Below are positions 63,909 to 64,000 of a DNA stretch of 64,000 nt, piece by piece; the stretch's first letter is position 1; each line of letters opens with the position of its first letter. Source of the DNA: Pithys albifrons albifrons (Eukaryota > Chordata > Aves > Passeriformes > Thamnophilidae); assembly GCF_047495875.1 (NCBI RefSeq), contig NC_092497.1, forward strand, positions 57,342,977 to 57,406,976. Direction: 5' to 3'. Position numbers and translations under genes: made by a program. The notes beneath the pieces were generated by a model. The model saw only the letters and a list, made by a program, of their open reading frames with translations. It ran no database searches and was not told the DNA's origin.

Positions 63909-64000
63909 CTAGGGAAAACATCAGGGAAGGTGTTATCAATAAAAACCAAAGGTGAAGGTTTAATACAATCACCAGAATCATAGATCTCCATGATTCCTCT

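Noticed and set aside
63910..64000. Minus-strand open sequence running into the GIN1 exon, as a possible longer exon
   Set aside because: It is in a different frame from V-Y-A-C-Q-H-C, and a good acceptor (TTCCCTAG) marks the exon edge at 63908.
1..64000. A new multi-gene defence, phage or operon-like system
   Set aside because: The window is intron-rich vertebrate DNA with two known genes; nothing resembles a prokaryotic system. The unusual signals are the exon duplication and the GIN1 changes.

Overview
The window is vertebrate nuclear DNA, almost certainly from a songbird (passerine). It contains the 3' two thirds of PAM (peptidylglycine alpha-amidating monooxygenase) on the plus strand and the 3' part of GIN1 (a domesticated Ty3/gypsy-type integrase) on the minus strand, arranged tail to tail. 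The bird assignment rests on many CR1 LINE 3' ends, avian-style ERV LTRs, and three copies of a SINE with a tRNA-Ile-like head and a CR1-like tail, a type described from zebra finch. PAM and GIN1 are also convergent neighbours at human 5q21, so the synteny is old. In birds this block is expected on the Z chromosome, which is inference from known homology and is not visible here.

Layout. 1-7545: PAM intron, beginning inside a CR1 and holding one SINE. 7546-14043: six exons of the copper monooxygenase (PHM) domain, with the CuB ligands His-X-His and Met. 14638-15001: a linker exon present twice in tandem, the most unusual feature of the window. 25906-26211: optional exon A of PAM, with the dibasic cleavage site. 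31334-44636: the lyase (PAL) domain and the segment after it. 46919-47125: transmembrane exon. 48222-48981: cytosolic tail and stop, followed by a 3' UTR with four AATAAA signals to about 49.93 kb. About 49.93-58.69 kb: intergenic DNA with CR1 copies and a cluster of AP-1/CRE-like sites. 59223-63908: five GIN1 coding exons; the N-terminal exons lie beyond 64000.

All 20 PAM exons were placed by hand from consensus splice sites. Their reading phases join without a break over 2468 coding bases, about 822 codons. The first roughly 165 residues (signal peptide, CuA histidines) are not in the window. All residues I can recognise as catalytic in the PHM CuB site and in PAL are intact, so PAM looks functional. 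PHM hydroxylates the glycine of peptidyl-Gly precursors in the secretory pathway and PAL cleaves the product to the amidated peptide plus glyoxylate.

Most noteworthy: (1) the tandem duplication of the 72-base exon between the His-rich linker and exon A, with three substitutions that all change an amino acid; (2) a 5-base tandem duplication in the last GIN1 exon that shifts the C-terminal frame relative to the mammalian protein; (3) Glu in place of the first catalytic Asp in the GIN1 integrase core; (4) a 270-base solo LTR with a perfect 6-base target-site duplication inside a PAM intron; (5) tandem splice donors after the transmembrane exon. No prokaryotic-type system, CRISPR array or operon is present.
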